From an uncultured Eubacteriales bacterium (GTDB lineage: Bacteria; Bacillota; Clostridia; Christensenellales; Aristaeellaceae), in the NCBI GenBank assembly GCA_902799465.1, contig CADCAS010000009.1:1-56373 (forward strand): DNA of 56,373 nucleotides, read 5' to 3'. The first letter of the stretch is position 1. Every line of letters begins with the position of its first letter. A program made the translations under genes and the position numbers. Positions 26,415-33,769 of the stretch are shown piece by piece. Under the pieces are notes generated by a model, which was not told where the DNA came from, made no database searches, and was given only the letters and a program-made list of their open reading frames with translations.

Positions 26415-27308
26415 TCAATTCTCCGTCCAGTCCCCGGTGTAGACGGACCAGCTGATTTCGGCGACCTTGTTGTCCACGTCGGCGATGACGTTGATGAAGG
26501 AGTCGAAGCCCTGGACGTTGACGGGGGAATCGGCGGTGGCGTAGTGCTGGAAGGATGCGCCGAGGATGTTGTCGGTGCGGGCCAGCCCGGCGTCGGTGAG
26601 GGTGGCGACGGCGGTGTCCATGTCATCGCCCACGCTGACGCCGTAGACGGAGTAGCCCTCGCCGGTGACGCGGAAGTACTGGGCGGTGGTGTCGCCGGCC
26701 ACGCGAAGCACCTCGTTGGAGTAGGTGTTCTTGAACTCGGCGGTCTCGTCGGTGACGGGGTCGCCCAGGGCCAGGGCGCTGGCGGTGGACGTCAGGTCGG
26801 CCAGGTACCAGGGGGACAGCTCCACGGCCTCGGGCGCGCCGAAGGTGGGGACGTCCAGGACCTGCTCGCCGTTCTCGTTGGTGGTCTCGACGGCGGCGGC
26901 GTCGGTCAGCGGCGTGGCCTCCACATTGAGAAGCTCATCCGTCGGCACCGGCGTGATCTCCGGGGCCGGGGTGGCGGTGCTGCTCTTGCTCTTGCTGGAG
27001 CTGCCGGAGGAGCTCGAGCTGCTGCCCGAGGACTTGGAGGAGCCGCTCAGCTTGGCGTAGCGGGAGGACACCCAGCCGGTGCTGCCCTTGTAGCGCACGC
27101 GGTACCAGCGCACGCCGCGGGAGTCCACGCTGGACTTGCCCGTGTACTCCAGGGTCCTGCCGCTCTTGATGGAGCGGATCTTGCCGTAGCCCAGGCCCGG
27201 CCCCTTGCGCATCCACACGTTGCCCGTGGTCTTCACCGAGGCAAGCGCCGTGGTGAACAGGCTGATGACCACCAGCGCCGCCAGCAGCACGCTCATAAAC
27301 TTTTTCAT
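26415..27308 (-). CDS. Secreted SH3-domain protein with Ser/Lys linker
   Basis: A 297-residue exported protein. Signal peptide KKFMSVLLAALVVISLFTTALA (about 2-23), then one SH3 domain (about 24-85: GNVWMRKGPGLGYGKI, TLEYTG, VRWYRVRYKGSTGWVSSRYAKL), a low-complexity Ser/Lys linker (about 88-110), and a C-terminal region of about 180 residues without a motif I recognise. The SH3 fold suggests cell-wall binding. Start ATG 27308 has AAAGGAG upstream; an in-frame extension lies in promoter and repeat sequence. A minus-strand TATAAT occurs at 27345-27350. Confidence 0.82.
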   Translation of the reverse strand: MKKFMSVLLAALVVISLFTTALASVKTTGNVWMRKGPGLGYGKIRSIKSGRTLEYTGKSSVDSRGVRWYRVRYKGSTGWVSSRYAKLSGSSKSSGSSSSSSGSSSKSKSSTATPAPEITPVPTDELLNVEATPLTDAAAVETTNENGEQVLDVPTFGAPEAVELSPWYLADLTSTASALALGDPVTDETAEFKNTYSNEVLRVAGDTTAQYFRVTGEGYSVYGVSVGDDMDTAVATLTDAGLARTDNILGASFQHYATADSPVNVQGFDSFINVIADVDNKVAEISWSVYTGDWTEN

Positions 27309-27416
27309 CGGTATATCTCCTTTGTCAAAAAGTATTCCATAGATATTATACAACAAAACGCTGAAAACTTTGTGACGGGATTGAGGCGGGGGGGATATAA
27401 ATGTGTGGTGGGAGGT

Positions 27417-27652
27417 TAGGGAACAGGGGAACGAGGGAACAGGCAACAGGCAACAGGGAACAGGGAACAGGGGAACGAGGGAACAGGGAACAGGGAACAG
27501 GAATAGCCGCTGCCGCGCGTTACTGTTGGGGTTGGGATTAGATGCCTATTATACAACGAAACAAACTGTATTGCCGAATGAGTGGCGTATTGCCGTTCCG
27601 CCGTACCCGGCAGCGGTTCCCCTTTTCCCTTTTCCCTGTTGCCTTTTCCCTA
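27417..27652. repeat. Family A repeat, GGAACAG type
   Basis: A long left arm of GGGAACA/GGCAACA words (27417-27500) and a right arm of CCTTTTCCC/CCTGTTGCC words around GCCGCTGCCGCGCG and an ATACAACGAAACAAAC segment. Fills the gap between the SH3 and NYN genes. Confidence 0.85.
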
Positions 27653-27687
27653 AAAACGGACGCCCGATCGAATCGGGCGTCCGTTTG
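27652..27687 (-). terminator. Rho-independent terminator of the NYN gene
   Basis: Stem ACGGACGCCCGAT/ATCGGGCGTCCGT followed on the minus strand by TTTTTAGGG, directly past the stop codon. Confidence 0.88.
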
Positions 27688-27689
27688 GC

Positions 27690-29213
27690 TTACCCCTGCT
27701 GTCCGGTGAGGATCTCTTTGGCGCGGTTGTAGTAGTCGCGCCCGGCGTCGTTGCCGTAGGTCTTGCGCAGGGTGTTGTAGGCGGTGCGGAGGTTGTCGGT
27801 GCCCGCCAGGATGCGGGCGATGTTCCCGGCCACGTCGGGCTCGATGCCGTCCTGGGTGAGGCGCTCAATGAAGGCGGCGATGGCGGGGTCGCTCTCGATG
27901 GCCTCCTCCACGGCGGGGACTTCGTCGGCGGGAGCAGCCTCCACGGGGATTTCTTCGGCAGGAGTCTCCTCCACGGGGGCTTCCTCGACGGGGGCTTCCT
28001 CCACGGGGATTTCCTCAACGGGAGTTTCCTCTACGGGGATTTCCTCCACGGGGGCTTCCCCGGCGGGAGCATCCTCAACGGGCATCTCCTCGGCGGGCGG
28101 GGTCTCCTCCTCCGGTTCGGCGGCGGGAACCTCCTCCACGGGGGTCTCCTCTGCGGGGATCTCCTCCGCTGCCGGGGTTTCGGCCTCGGGCGCTTCCGCC
28201 TCAGCGGTCTCCGTCGGCGCTTCCTCCTGGGGCGTCTCCTGCGCCTTGCGGCGGCTGCGGGAGGAGCGGCTCCTGCGGGACCGGGGCGCGGGCGTCTCGG
28301 CGGCGGGGGCCTCGGCCTCCTCGGCGGGCGCGGGCACTTCCTCAGCCGCGGGCGTCTCCTCGGGGGTCTCCTCGGGCGTCTCCGGGGCGGTTTCCGCGGC
28401 GGCGATGCCCTTCACCGATACCCAGGTCTTGCCGTCGCCGCTGTCCTCAAAGTCGAGGATGTCGCCGAAGGTGCTGGTCAGGTAGTTCAGCGGCTTCCTG
28501 CCCGAGCCCTGGCGGTCCATGCGATACTCCGGCATGCGGTTCAGGTCCGTGAACAGCGTGCCGATCTGCACGCGGCCCCCGTAGGAGGCCAGGCGCTTGA
28601 GGATCATCTGCTGGATCATCGCGGTGCGGTCCTTGTGGGTGGTGGAGGCGGTCTTGGCCTGGGGCGCGGGCGCCTCGGCGTCGGCGGGCTGAGCCTGCGC
28701 GGGCTGAGGCTGGGCCTTGGGCTGCGGTTTGGGCAGCGGCTGGGGCTTGGGGGCCTGGACCTTCGCGGCGGACTTGGCGGGGGCGGGGTGCTCCAGCACG
28801 ATGAAGGATGAGCACGCCGTGCGCCACAGCACATTGGACTTCTCCGTGCCCATGCCCACCACGTGGATGCCCGCGGTGCGCAGGCGGACGGACAGGTTGG
28901 AGAAATCGCTGTCGCTGGAGGCGATCACGATGGTGTTCACATCCCCCTTGAGCAGCAGCTCCATGGCCCCGATTACCAGCGCGATGTCCGAGGTATTCTT
29001 GCCCTTGGAGGCCTTGATGGTCAGATTGGGGTGGATGGCGTAGCGCAGCACCGGCTCGACCCAGGTGGTCAGCGCGGCGGCGACGCCGTAGATTTCCTTG
29101 GCGACCACTTCGCCCATGGCCTCGGCGCTGGAAAAGATCAGCTCCGCGTGGGAGGGCAATACGTTTTCCGCGTCGATCAGTATGGCGAGCTTCGCCGAAG
29201 TGGGGTCCGTCAT
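27690..29213 (-). CDS. NYN-domain nuclease-like protein with LOTUS/OST-HTH domain
   Basis: A 507-residue cytoplasmic protein. The NYN (LabA/DUF88-like PIN fold) domain spans about 5-140, with candidate metal-binding acids Asp14 (ILIDAENV), Asp76 (NTSDIAL) and Asp101/Asp103 (ASSDSDFSNL). A Lys/Pro/Gln-rich linker leads to an OST-HTH/LOTUS domain (about 195-268; RLASYGGRVQIGTLFTDLN), an RNA-binding winged helix. Residues 270-440 are an acidic low-complexity stretch of EEAP/EEIPVEETP-like units with an RRSRSSRSRR basic island; the C-terminus (about 440-505) is helical. Family knowledge suggests RNA degradation or processing. The ATG at 29213 is preferred; a TTG nine bases upstream is too close to AAAGGAG. 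Confidence 0.85.
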   Translation of the reverse strand: MTDPTSAKLAILIDAENVLPSHAELIFSSAEAMGEVVAKEIYGVAAALTTWVEPVLRYAIHPNLTIKASKGKNTSDIALVIGAMELLLKGDVNTIVIASSDSDFSNLSVRLRTAGIHVVGMGTEKSNVLWRTACSSFIVLEHPAPAKSAAKVQAPKPQPLPKPQPKAQPQPAQAQPADAEAPAPQAKTASTTHKDRTAMIQQMILKRLASYGGRVQIGTLFTDLNRMPEYRMDRQGSGRKPLNYLTSTFGDILDFEDSGDGKTWVSVKGIAAAETAPETPEETPEETPAAEEVPAPAEEAEAPAAETPAPRSRRSRSSRSRRKAQETPQEEAPTETAEAEAPEAETPAAEEIPAEETPVEEVPAAEPEEETPPAEEMPVEDAPAGEAPVEEIPVEETPVEEIPVEEAPVEEAPVEETPAEEIPVEAAPADEVPAVEEAIESDPAIAAFIERLTQDGIEPDVAGNIARILAGTDNLRTAYNTLRKTYGNDAGRDYYNRAKEILTGQQG

Positions 29214-29257
29214 GATTGGCAACAGCTCCTTTCTGTTTTGTATTTGAAGGGATAAAA

Positions 29258-29342
29258 GGCATCAGGCAAAGGCATTGGCCGAGGCGGCGACAAGCAGAGG
29301 CTTGCCGTAACCCGACTAATGCCTGATGCCCGATGCCTTACT
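29258..29342. repeat. Family A repeat, GGCATCA/GGCATTA type
   Basis: Short inverted repeat with words AGGCATC/AGGCAAA on the left and TGATGCC/CGATGCC on the right, enclosing a GCTTGCCGTAAC core that also occurs near 342, 36790 and 30550. Confidence 0.7.
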
Positions 29343-29345
29343 CCA

Positions 29346-30350
29346 TCATCTCGCCGGCATGGTGAAGGCGGGGGTGGTGACGGAGACGGTCTCCAGGACC
29401 TCATAGCGGTCCATCTGGAGGTGCTTCTTCATCTCGAGGGCCTCCTCGATGGGGGTCTCCACGATGTCGCCGCCGCGGGTGCCGATGATGCAGTTGGTGC
29501 GGCCGCCGTCCAGGGCCTTCACGGCGAAGTAGCCCATGCGGGTGGCGGTCTCGCGGTCGCGCGCGTTGGGGGAGCCGCCGCGCTGGATGTGGCCCAGCAC
29601 GGTCACGCGAGGCTCGATGCCGATGGCCTCGTGGATCTGCTTGCCGATCTCCACGGCGCTGCCCACGCCCTCGGCCACCACGATCATGAAGTGGGTGGCT
29701 CCGGCCAGGCGGGCGTTGCGGATGCGCTCCACCACGTCGCGCTCGAGGTCGAATTCGCGCTCGGGCACCAGCACCGCGGTCGCGCCGACGGCGATGCCCA
29801 CGTACAGCGCCAGGAAACCGGCGTTGCGGCCCATGACCTCCACCACCGAGCAGCGCTCGTGGGACTGCATGGTGTCGCGCAGGCGGTCGATGCAGTCGAT
29901 GGCGGTGTTGCAGGCGGTGTCGAAGCCGATGGTATAATTGGTGCAGCCGATGTCGTTGTCGATGGTCGCCGGGACGCCCACCACCGGGATACCCAGCCGG
30001 CTCAGCGCCAGCGCGCCGCGGAAGGTGCCGTCGCCGCCGATGGCCACGATGCCGTCCAGGCCCAGCATCTTACAGGTGGAGACGGCCTTCAGGCGGCCCT
30101 TCTCCGTCATAAAATCCTCGCTGCGGGCGGTGTAGAGGATCGTGCCGCCCCGGGACAGGATGTGGCCCACACTGGCGGCGTCCAGCGGCACAAAGTCGCT
30201 GGTGATCAGGCCCTGCCAGCCCCTGCGGATGCCGATGCACTGCATGCCGCAGGCGATGGCCGTGCGCACCACTGCGCGCACCGCCGCGTTCATCCCCGGA
30301 GAGTCTCCGCCGCTCGTCAGAACGCCGATCCGCTTCATCTTTTTCTCCAT
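29346..30350 (-). CDS. pfkA: 6-phosphofructokinase
   Basis: A 334-residue glycolytic kinase phosphorylating fructose 6-phosphate. Motifs: IGVLTSGGDSPGMNAAVR (nucleotide site), GGDGTFRGALAL (the Gly after GGDGT-x-x fits ATP rather than pyrophosphate use), PATIDNDI with the catalytic Asp, GFDTACNTAID and EVMGRNAGFLAL. Start ATG 30350 has AAAGGAG nine bases upstream; ATG 30338 is an alternative. Own promoter; no pyruvate kinase gene adjacent. Confidence 0.96.
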   Translation of the reverse strand: MEKKMKRIGVLTSGGDSPGMNAAVRAVVRTAIACGMQCIGIRRGWQGLITSDFVPLDAASVGHILSRGGTILYTARSEDFMTEKGRLKAVSTCKMLGLDGIVAIGGDGTFRGALALSRLGIPVVGVPATIDNDIGCTNYTIGFDTACNTAIDCIDRLRDTMQSHERCSVVEVMGRNAGFLALYVGIAVGATAVLVPEREFDLERDVVERIRNARLAGATHFMIVVAEGVGSAVEIGKQIHEAIGIEPRVTVLGHIQRGGSPNARDRETATRMGYFAVKALDGGRTNCIIGTRGGDIVETPIEEALEMKKHLQMDRYEVLETVSVTTPAFTMPAR

Positions 30351-30414
30351 ACCCGTTCGCTCCTTTCATTGTGCTCGTCTATATCCCTGTGTCAATGTAA
30401 ACGGTCATACCGTA

Positions 30415-30443
30415 ATTATAACATATCATGTCCTGCGAGGCAA
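30415..30443 (-). promoter_or_regulatory. Promoter of pfkA
   Basis: Minus strand TTGCCT (30438-30443), 17 bp, perfect TATAAT (30415-30420), 65 bases before the start. The -35 box lies at the edge of a repeat arm. Confidence 0.75.
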
Positions 30444-30582
30444 CAGGAAAATGAGGCATTAGGCAATAGGCGCCAGGCATTCGTTGTGTCCTCGGCGTGC
30501 GCCAATGCCTTGGCTCCGGTACGGCAAACCCCCGAATCAGGCGTACAGAGGTGACGCCGTAACCCCACGAATGCCTTACCTC
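30440..30582. repeat. Family A repeat, GGCATTA/GGCAATA type
   Basis: Words GGCATTA, GGCAATA and GGCGCCA on the left; AATGCCT words on the right; the core has TACGGCAAACCCC and a ACGCCGTAACCCC segment. It occupies the pfkA/cobD divergent region between the two promoters. Confidence 0.7.
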
Positions 30583-30589
30583 CCCTCGG

Positions 30590-30618
30590 TTGACTTTTCC
30601 CGCGGGGTATACTATAAT
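30590..30618 (+). promoter_or_regulatory. Promoter of cobD
   Basis: TTGACT (30590-30595), 17 bp, perfect TATAAT (30613-30618), 23 bases before the start codon. No cobalamin riboswitch fits in the short leader. Confidence 0.85.
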
Positions 30619-30641
30619 TTCATGCTGTGAGGTGATGGGCG

Positions 30642-31607
30642 ATGCCGACGCATATCCTGGCGCTGGTGGTGGGGGCGGTGATGGATCTGATCATTGGCGA
30701 CCCGGAGTGGTTCTACCATCCGGTGCGGCTGATCGGGAGGTACATCGCCTTCGCGGAGCGGCTCGCCAGGCGGGGCAATCCCCCCTCGGGGGTCCTGCGA
30801 CGGCGGGCGGTGCTGGTGGCGTGCTCCACGGTGCTGCTGACCGCGGCGGCGACCTGGGGCGTGCTCGCGCTGCTGGGGCTGTGGGGCTGGTGGCCGCGCT
30901 TCATCGGCATGTGCGTGATCTCCTGGACCTGCCTGTCGGCGCGGAACCTGGCCGACGAGGCCGAGGGCGTCAGACGGGCGCTGGACGAATCCCTGGAGGC
31001 CGGGCGCAAGCGGGTGGGGCGCATCGTGGGACGCGACACCGCCAACCTGTCCCGGCGGGAGATCATCTGCGCCACCCTCGAGACCGTGGCGGAAAACCTC
31101 TCCGATGGCGTGGTCTCCCCGATGCTCTGGCTCGCACTGGGCGGACCCGTGCTCGGCATGGCCTTCAAGGCCGCCAGCACCCTGGACAGCATGATCGGCT
31201 ATCTGGATGAGAAGTACAGGGACGTGGGCTGGTTCGCGGCGAAGGCCGACGACGTGTGGAACTACGTCCCCGCCCGGCTCACCGCGCTGGCCATGTGCGT
31301 CTGCGCCGCGCCGCTGGGCCTGGACGGGAGGGCCGCCTTCCGCATCATGAAGCGGGACCACAGTAACCACCTCTCCCCCAACTGCGCCTGGCCCGAGTCC
31401 GCCGCCGCCGGGGCCCTGGGCGTCCAGCTGGGCGGCGCCCATGAATACTTCGGCAAGACCGTGGTCAAGCCCACCATCGGCGACGATACCCGCCCCCCCG
31501 AGCCCGGGGATATCACCCGCCTCAACCGCCTGATGTTCGCCGCGTCAGGACTGGCACTGGCGGTGTTCGTGGGGATCGCGTGGGGGGTAGCGCGGATCGC
31601 GGGGTGA
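30642..31607 (+). CDS. cobD: Adenosylcobinamide-phosphate synthase CobD/CbiB
   Basis: A 321-residue integral membrane protein attaching aminopropanol phosphate to adenosylcobyric acid in cobalamin nucleotide-loop assembly. It opens ALVVGAVMDLIIGDPEWFYHPVRLIG, the family hallmark, followed by SARNLADEAEGVRRALDE, VAENLSDGVVSPM, FKAASTLDSMIGY, FAAKADDVWNYVPARL and SPNCAWPESAAAGALGVQLGG. Several hydrophobic segments are seen. ATG 30642 follows GAGGTG. No other cobalamin gene is in the window, so this is a detached step of the pathway. Confidence 0.95.
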   Translation: MPTHILALVVGAVMDLIIGDPEWFYHPVRLIGRYIAFAERLARRGNPPSGVLRRRAVLVACSTVLLTAAATWGVLALLGLWGWWPRFIGMCVISWTCLSARNLADEAEGVRRALDESLEAGRKRVGRIVGRDTANLSRREIICATLETVAENLSDGVVSPMLWLALGGPVLGMAFKAASTLDSMIGYLDEKYRDVGWFAAKADDVWNYVPARLTALAMCVCAAPLGLDGRAAFRIMKRDHSNHLSPNCAWPESAAAGALGVQLGGAHEYFGKTVVKPTIGDDTRPPEPGDITRLNRLMFAASGLALAVFVGIAWGVARIAG

Positions 31608-31652
31608 GGCGAAATGTCGGCATTCGATTATACCTGTAAATTGGGGCTTGGC

Positions 31653-31748
31653 AGGGAAATTAGGAATTGGGAATTAGGAATTAGGAATGAATAGCGGCTG
31701 CCGCGCGCACTACTGGGGCGGCGATTGTCGCCCACTCAATACCGGAAC
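31653..31748. repeat. Left half of a family A repeat, truncated
   Basis: GGAATTA/GGAATTG arm, GCGGCTGCCGCGCGC and a GGGCGGCGATTGTCGCCC hairpin; the right arm is absent because the sequence changes to the livF fragment at about 31750. Confidence 0.75.
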
Positions 31749-31750
31749 AT

Positions 31751-31903
31751 AACGAGCACGTAGGCCTGTTCGGCACAGCGCAGGGCGGTGTTGGCATTCT
31801 GCTCGATGATCAGTATGGTGGTGCCCTCGGATTTCAGGTCGCGGATGATGGAGAAGATGTCCCGCACCGCCAGCGGGGCCAGGCCAAGGGAGGGTTTGTC
31901 CAT
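31751..31903 (-). pseudogene. livF fragment (C-terminal ATPase part)
   Basis: Translated on the minus strand this encodes about 51 residues beginning MDKPSLGLAPLAVRDIF and ending RCAEQAYVL, matching the intact LivF of this window (MDEPSLGLAPLVVRDIF...) at 44 of 50 positions. It lacks the Walker A and signature motifs and has no start or proper stop: sequence before it is a hairpin repeat and after it half a family A element. The Walker B glutamate has become lysine (DK instead of DE). DNA divergence from livF is appreciable, so it is either an old duplicate or a remnant of a second Liv operon. Confidence 0.88.
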
Positions 31904-31910
31904 CACAAAC

Positions 31911-31980
31911 ACAGGAGACGGTTTTCCATGTTCTTCCACTAAACAAATGATATCTTGAACACAGAGAACCATCCCCTGGG
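31911..31980. repeat. REP-like hairpin, left flank of the nuclease gene
   Basis: CAGGAGACGGTTTTC at 31912 pairs imperfectly with GAGAACCATCCCCTG near 31964-31978, forming a 70-base hairpin. The GGGACGGTTxTC motif resembles REP-type palindromes associated with IS200-like/REP transposases in Firmicutes (resemblance from memory). Confidence 0.75.
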
Positions 31981-31989
31981 TTATATGTT

Positions 31990-32937
31990 TTAGCTATTTA
32001 AAACCGAGTTTGTCATTTCAATGATATTTGCAAAATCTGTAAGTTCTTTTATTGCATCGAAGCATTGGTTTAATTCATCTGTATCAACGAATTCAAATCC
32101 TTTTTTTATATCTAATTTCGGTACATGCAATCGAAGCATGGAAAACTTATTTGCCTTTACAGCAACCGCACTCGTCAGCTTGTGTAACCGGACCCACTCT
32201 GCGATGATTTTTACCCGATCTATCTTATCTGAAGCCTTGGGAAAGTTCAGGTCCACAAACCCCTCCTGTATCTTATGATTGATGTATACGTTTCCAAGCT
32301 CAGTACGGAAGTCAGTCCACCACCCATTCTTATCCTCTTTTGTGCTGAGGTCCAAGGAGGGATAATGCTCTTTTTGATACTTGATGTATTGTCTAAGAAA
32401 AGCGTTTGCCTTTTCATCCACGTGGATAGCTTGCGGCTTTTTCGCTTTCGTTATCGCCTGTTCGAGCTGTCTGCTTCGGAAGGCGCTCAATAGATCGGCT
32501 TTAGAGTCAAAATACTCTTTGCACTCCTCATACGTTAGACAGTATTCATACAGTTTCGCCTCATCATTGTTATCGTAATACTTTTTCGGACAGAAAATAA
32601 ACACCCGGAAATCATTGTACTCGCCTGCTTTTATCCCTTTTTTACCACGCTTAATATACCTGTCGTGCTGCTTAGGCATAGCGATGGCGTCAATTTTATC
32701 CTCGATCAGCAGTCCATATCTGATGTTGTCTACATCCAAGATGATCGTGATATCGGACTCCCCCAGATCGTTGTCTGATTTTGACAATTCCGCACCCACA
32801 ATCTGAAATGGTTTCCCGGCCAAATCTGTTTTGTTTAGCAGTAACACGCCGAAACCTGGGTCAGTCAAAACGGCTTCCATAAAAAGAAGGTCAATGTCTC
32901 TTTCACATAGTGTATTATTGAATTCTATTAATACCAT
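31990..32937 (-). CDS. PD-(D/E)XK nuclease-superfamily protein, AT-rich, probably acquired
   Basis: A 315-residue protein, clearly AT-richer and with different codon choice from its neighbours. A PD-(D/E)XK-type core is visible: Glu60/Asp62 in LGESDITIIL, Glu79-Asp80-Lys81 in YGLLIEDKID, and Gln90-x3-Tyr94 in PKQHDRY, the QxxxY motif of RecB-like nucleases. The rest (about 100-315) has no motif I recognise; a WWTDFRTELGNVYINHK segment suggests a beta-rich second domain. Start ATG 32937 has AAGGGG nine bases upstream; a longer frame runs into a hairpin repeat. There is no methyltransferase or other defence partner next to it. Likely role: DNA nuclease in a mobile or defence cassette; function unproven. 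Confidence 0.72.
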   Translation of the reverse strand: MVLIEFNNTLCERDIDLLFMEAVLTDPGFGVLLLNKTDLAGKPFQIVGAELSKSDNDLGESDITIILDVDNIRYGLLIEDKIDAIAMPKQHDRYIKRGKKGIKAGEYNDFRVFIFCPKKYYDNNDEAKLYEYCLTYEECKEYFDSKADLLSAFRSRQLEQAITKAKKPQAIHVDEKANAFLRQYIKYQKEHYPSLDLSTKEDKNGWWTDFRTELGNVYINHKIQEGFVDLNFPKASDKIDRVKIIAEWVRLHKLTSAVAVKANKFSMLRLHVPKLDIKKGFEFVDTDELNQCFDAIKELTDFANIIEMTNSVLNS

Positions 32938-32970
32938 CCTTAGCCACCCCTTATCCGGTATTATTCGTAC

Positions 32971-33045
32971 ACAAAAGGGACGGCCTTCTGTGTTCATACT
33001 CCATAAAAGTGGGAGCCATGACACGCGAAAACCGTCCCCCTGTAT
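32971..33045. repeat. REP-like hairpin, right flank of the nuclease gene
   Basis: AAAGGGACGG...TGTGTTCAT (32974-32996) pairs with ATGACACGCGAAAACCGTCCCCCT (33018-33041, bases interrupted by mismatches). It carries the same GGGACGG motif as the left hairpin and ends five bases before the livF stop codon. Confidence 0.75.
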
Positions 33046-33049
33046 TCAA

Positions 33050-33769
33050 TTATCTGGCTGTTGACCCTAAATAGGCGTCTCGGACGCGCTGGTCGGCCAG
33101 CAGGGCCTCGCCGGTGCCGGACATGGTGATGCGGCCCGTCTCGAGGACGTAGGCCTGATCGGCGCAGCGCAGGGCGGCGTTGGCGTTCTGTTCGATGAGC
33201 AGAATGGTGATGCCCTCGGATTTCAGGTCGCGGATGATGGAGAAGATGTCCCGCACCACCAGCGGGGCCAGGCCCAGGGAGGGCTCGTCCATCATCAGCA
33301 GCTTGGGCCGCGTCATCATCGCCCGGCCCACGGCCAGCATCTGCTGCTCGCCGCCGGACAGCGTGCCCGCCAGCTGCCATTCGCGCTCCTTCAGGCGGGG
33401 AAAGCGCTGGAAGATGTCCTCGATGCCGGCCTGGACTTCCTCCTTGTCGCTGCGCAGATACGCGCCGATCTTGAGGTTCTCCAGCACCGTCAGGTTGTCG
33501 AACACCCGGCGTCCCTCGGGCACCATGGCGATGCCCTCGGCCACCACCTGCTGGGCGTTGAAGGGGATGATGTCCCGGCCCAGAAAGTTGATGGCGCCCG
33601 AGGCGGTCTTGACCAGGCCCGAGATGGCCCGCAGCGTGGTGGACTTGCCCGCGCCGTTGGCACCGATCAGAGTCACGATCTGGCCCTGCTCCACGTCGAA
33701 GGAGATGCCCTTCAGCGCCTCGATGCCGCCGTAGTTGACCTTCAGGTCCTTCACTTTCAGCATGCTCAT
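33050..33769 (-). CDS. livF: Branched-chain amino acid ABC transporter ATPase LivF
   Basis: A 239-residue ATPase: Walker A GANGAGKST, signature LSGGEQQM, Walker B LLMMDEPSLGLAP, switch LIEQNA. It pairs with LivG to energise leucine/isoleucine/valine or related uptake through LivHM. Last gene of livK-H-M-G-F; its start follows the livG stop directly, with no spacer. A hairpin repeat and nuclease gene lie immediately past its stop codon. Confidence 0.96.
   Translation of the reverse strand: MSMLKVKDLKVNYGGIEALKGISFDVEQGQIVTLIGANGAGKSTTLRAISGLVKTASGAINFLGRDIIPFNAQQVVAEGIAMVPEGRRVFDNLTVLENLKIGAYLRSDKEEVQAGIEDIFQRFPRLKEREWQLAGTLSGGEQQMLAVGRAMMTRPKLLMMDEPSLGLAPLVVRDIFSIIRDLKSEGITILLIEQNANAALRCADQAYVLETGRITMSGTGEALLADQRVRDAYLGSTAR

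Noticed and set aside
30619..30641. Cobalamin riboswitch ahead of cobD
   Set aside because: The leader is only about 20 bases; there is no room and no B12-box-like motif.
31751..31903. Second functional LivF
   Set aside because: Only about 50 codons, no Walker A, no start codon context, catalytic Glu replaced.
31990..32937. Nuclease gene as part of a restriction-modification system
   Set aside because: No methyltransferase or specificity gene is near; the gene is solitary.
32938..33024. 29-residue N-terminal extension of the nuclease protein
   Set aside because: It runs through the REP-like hairpin; ATG 32937 has a proper ribosome site.
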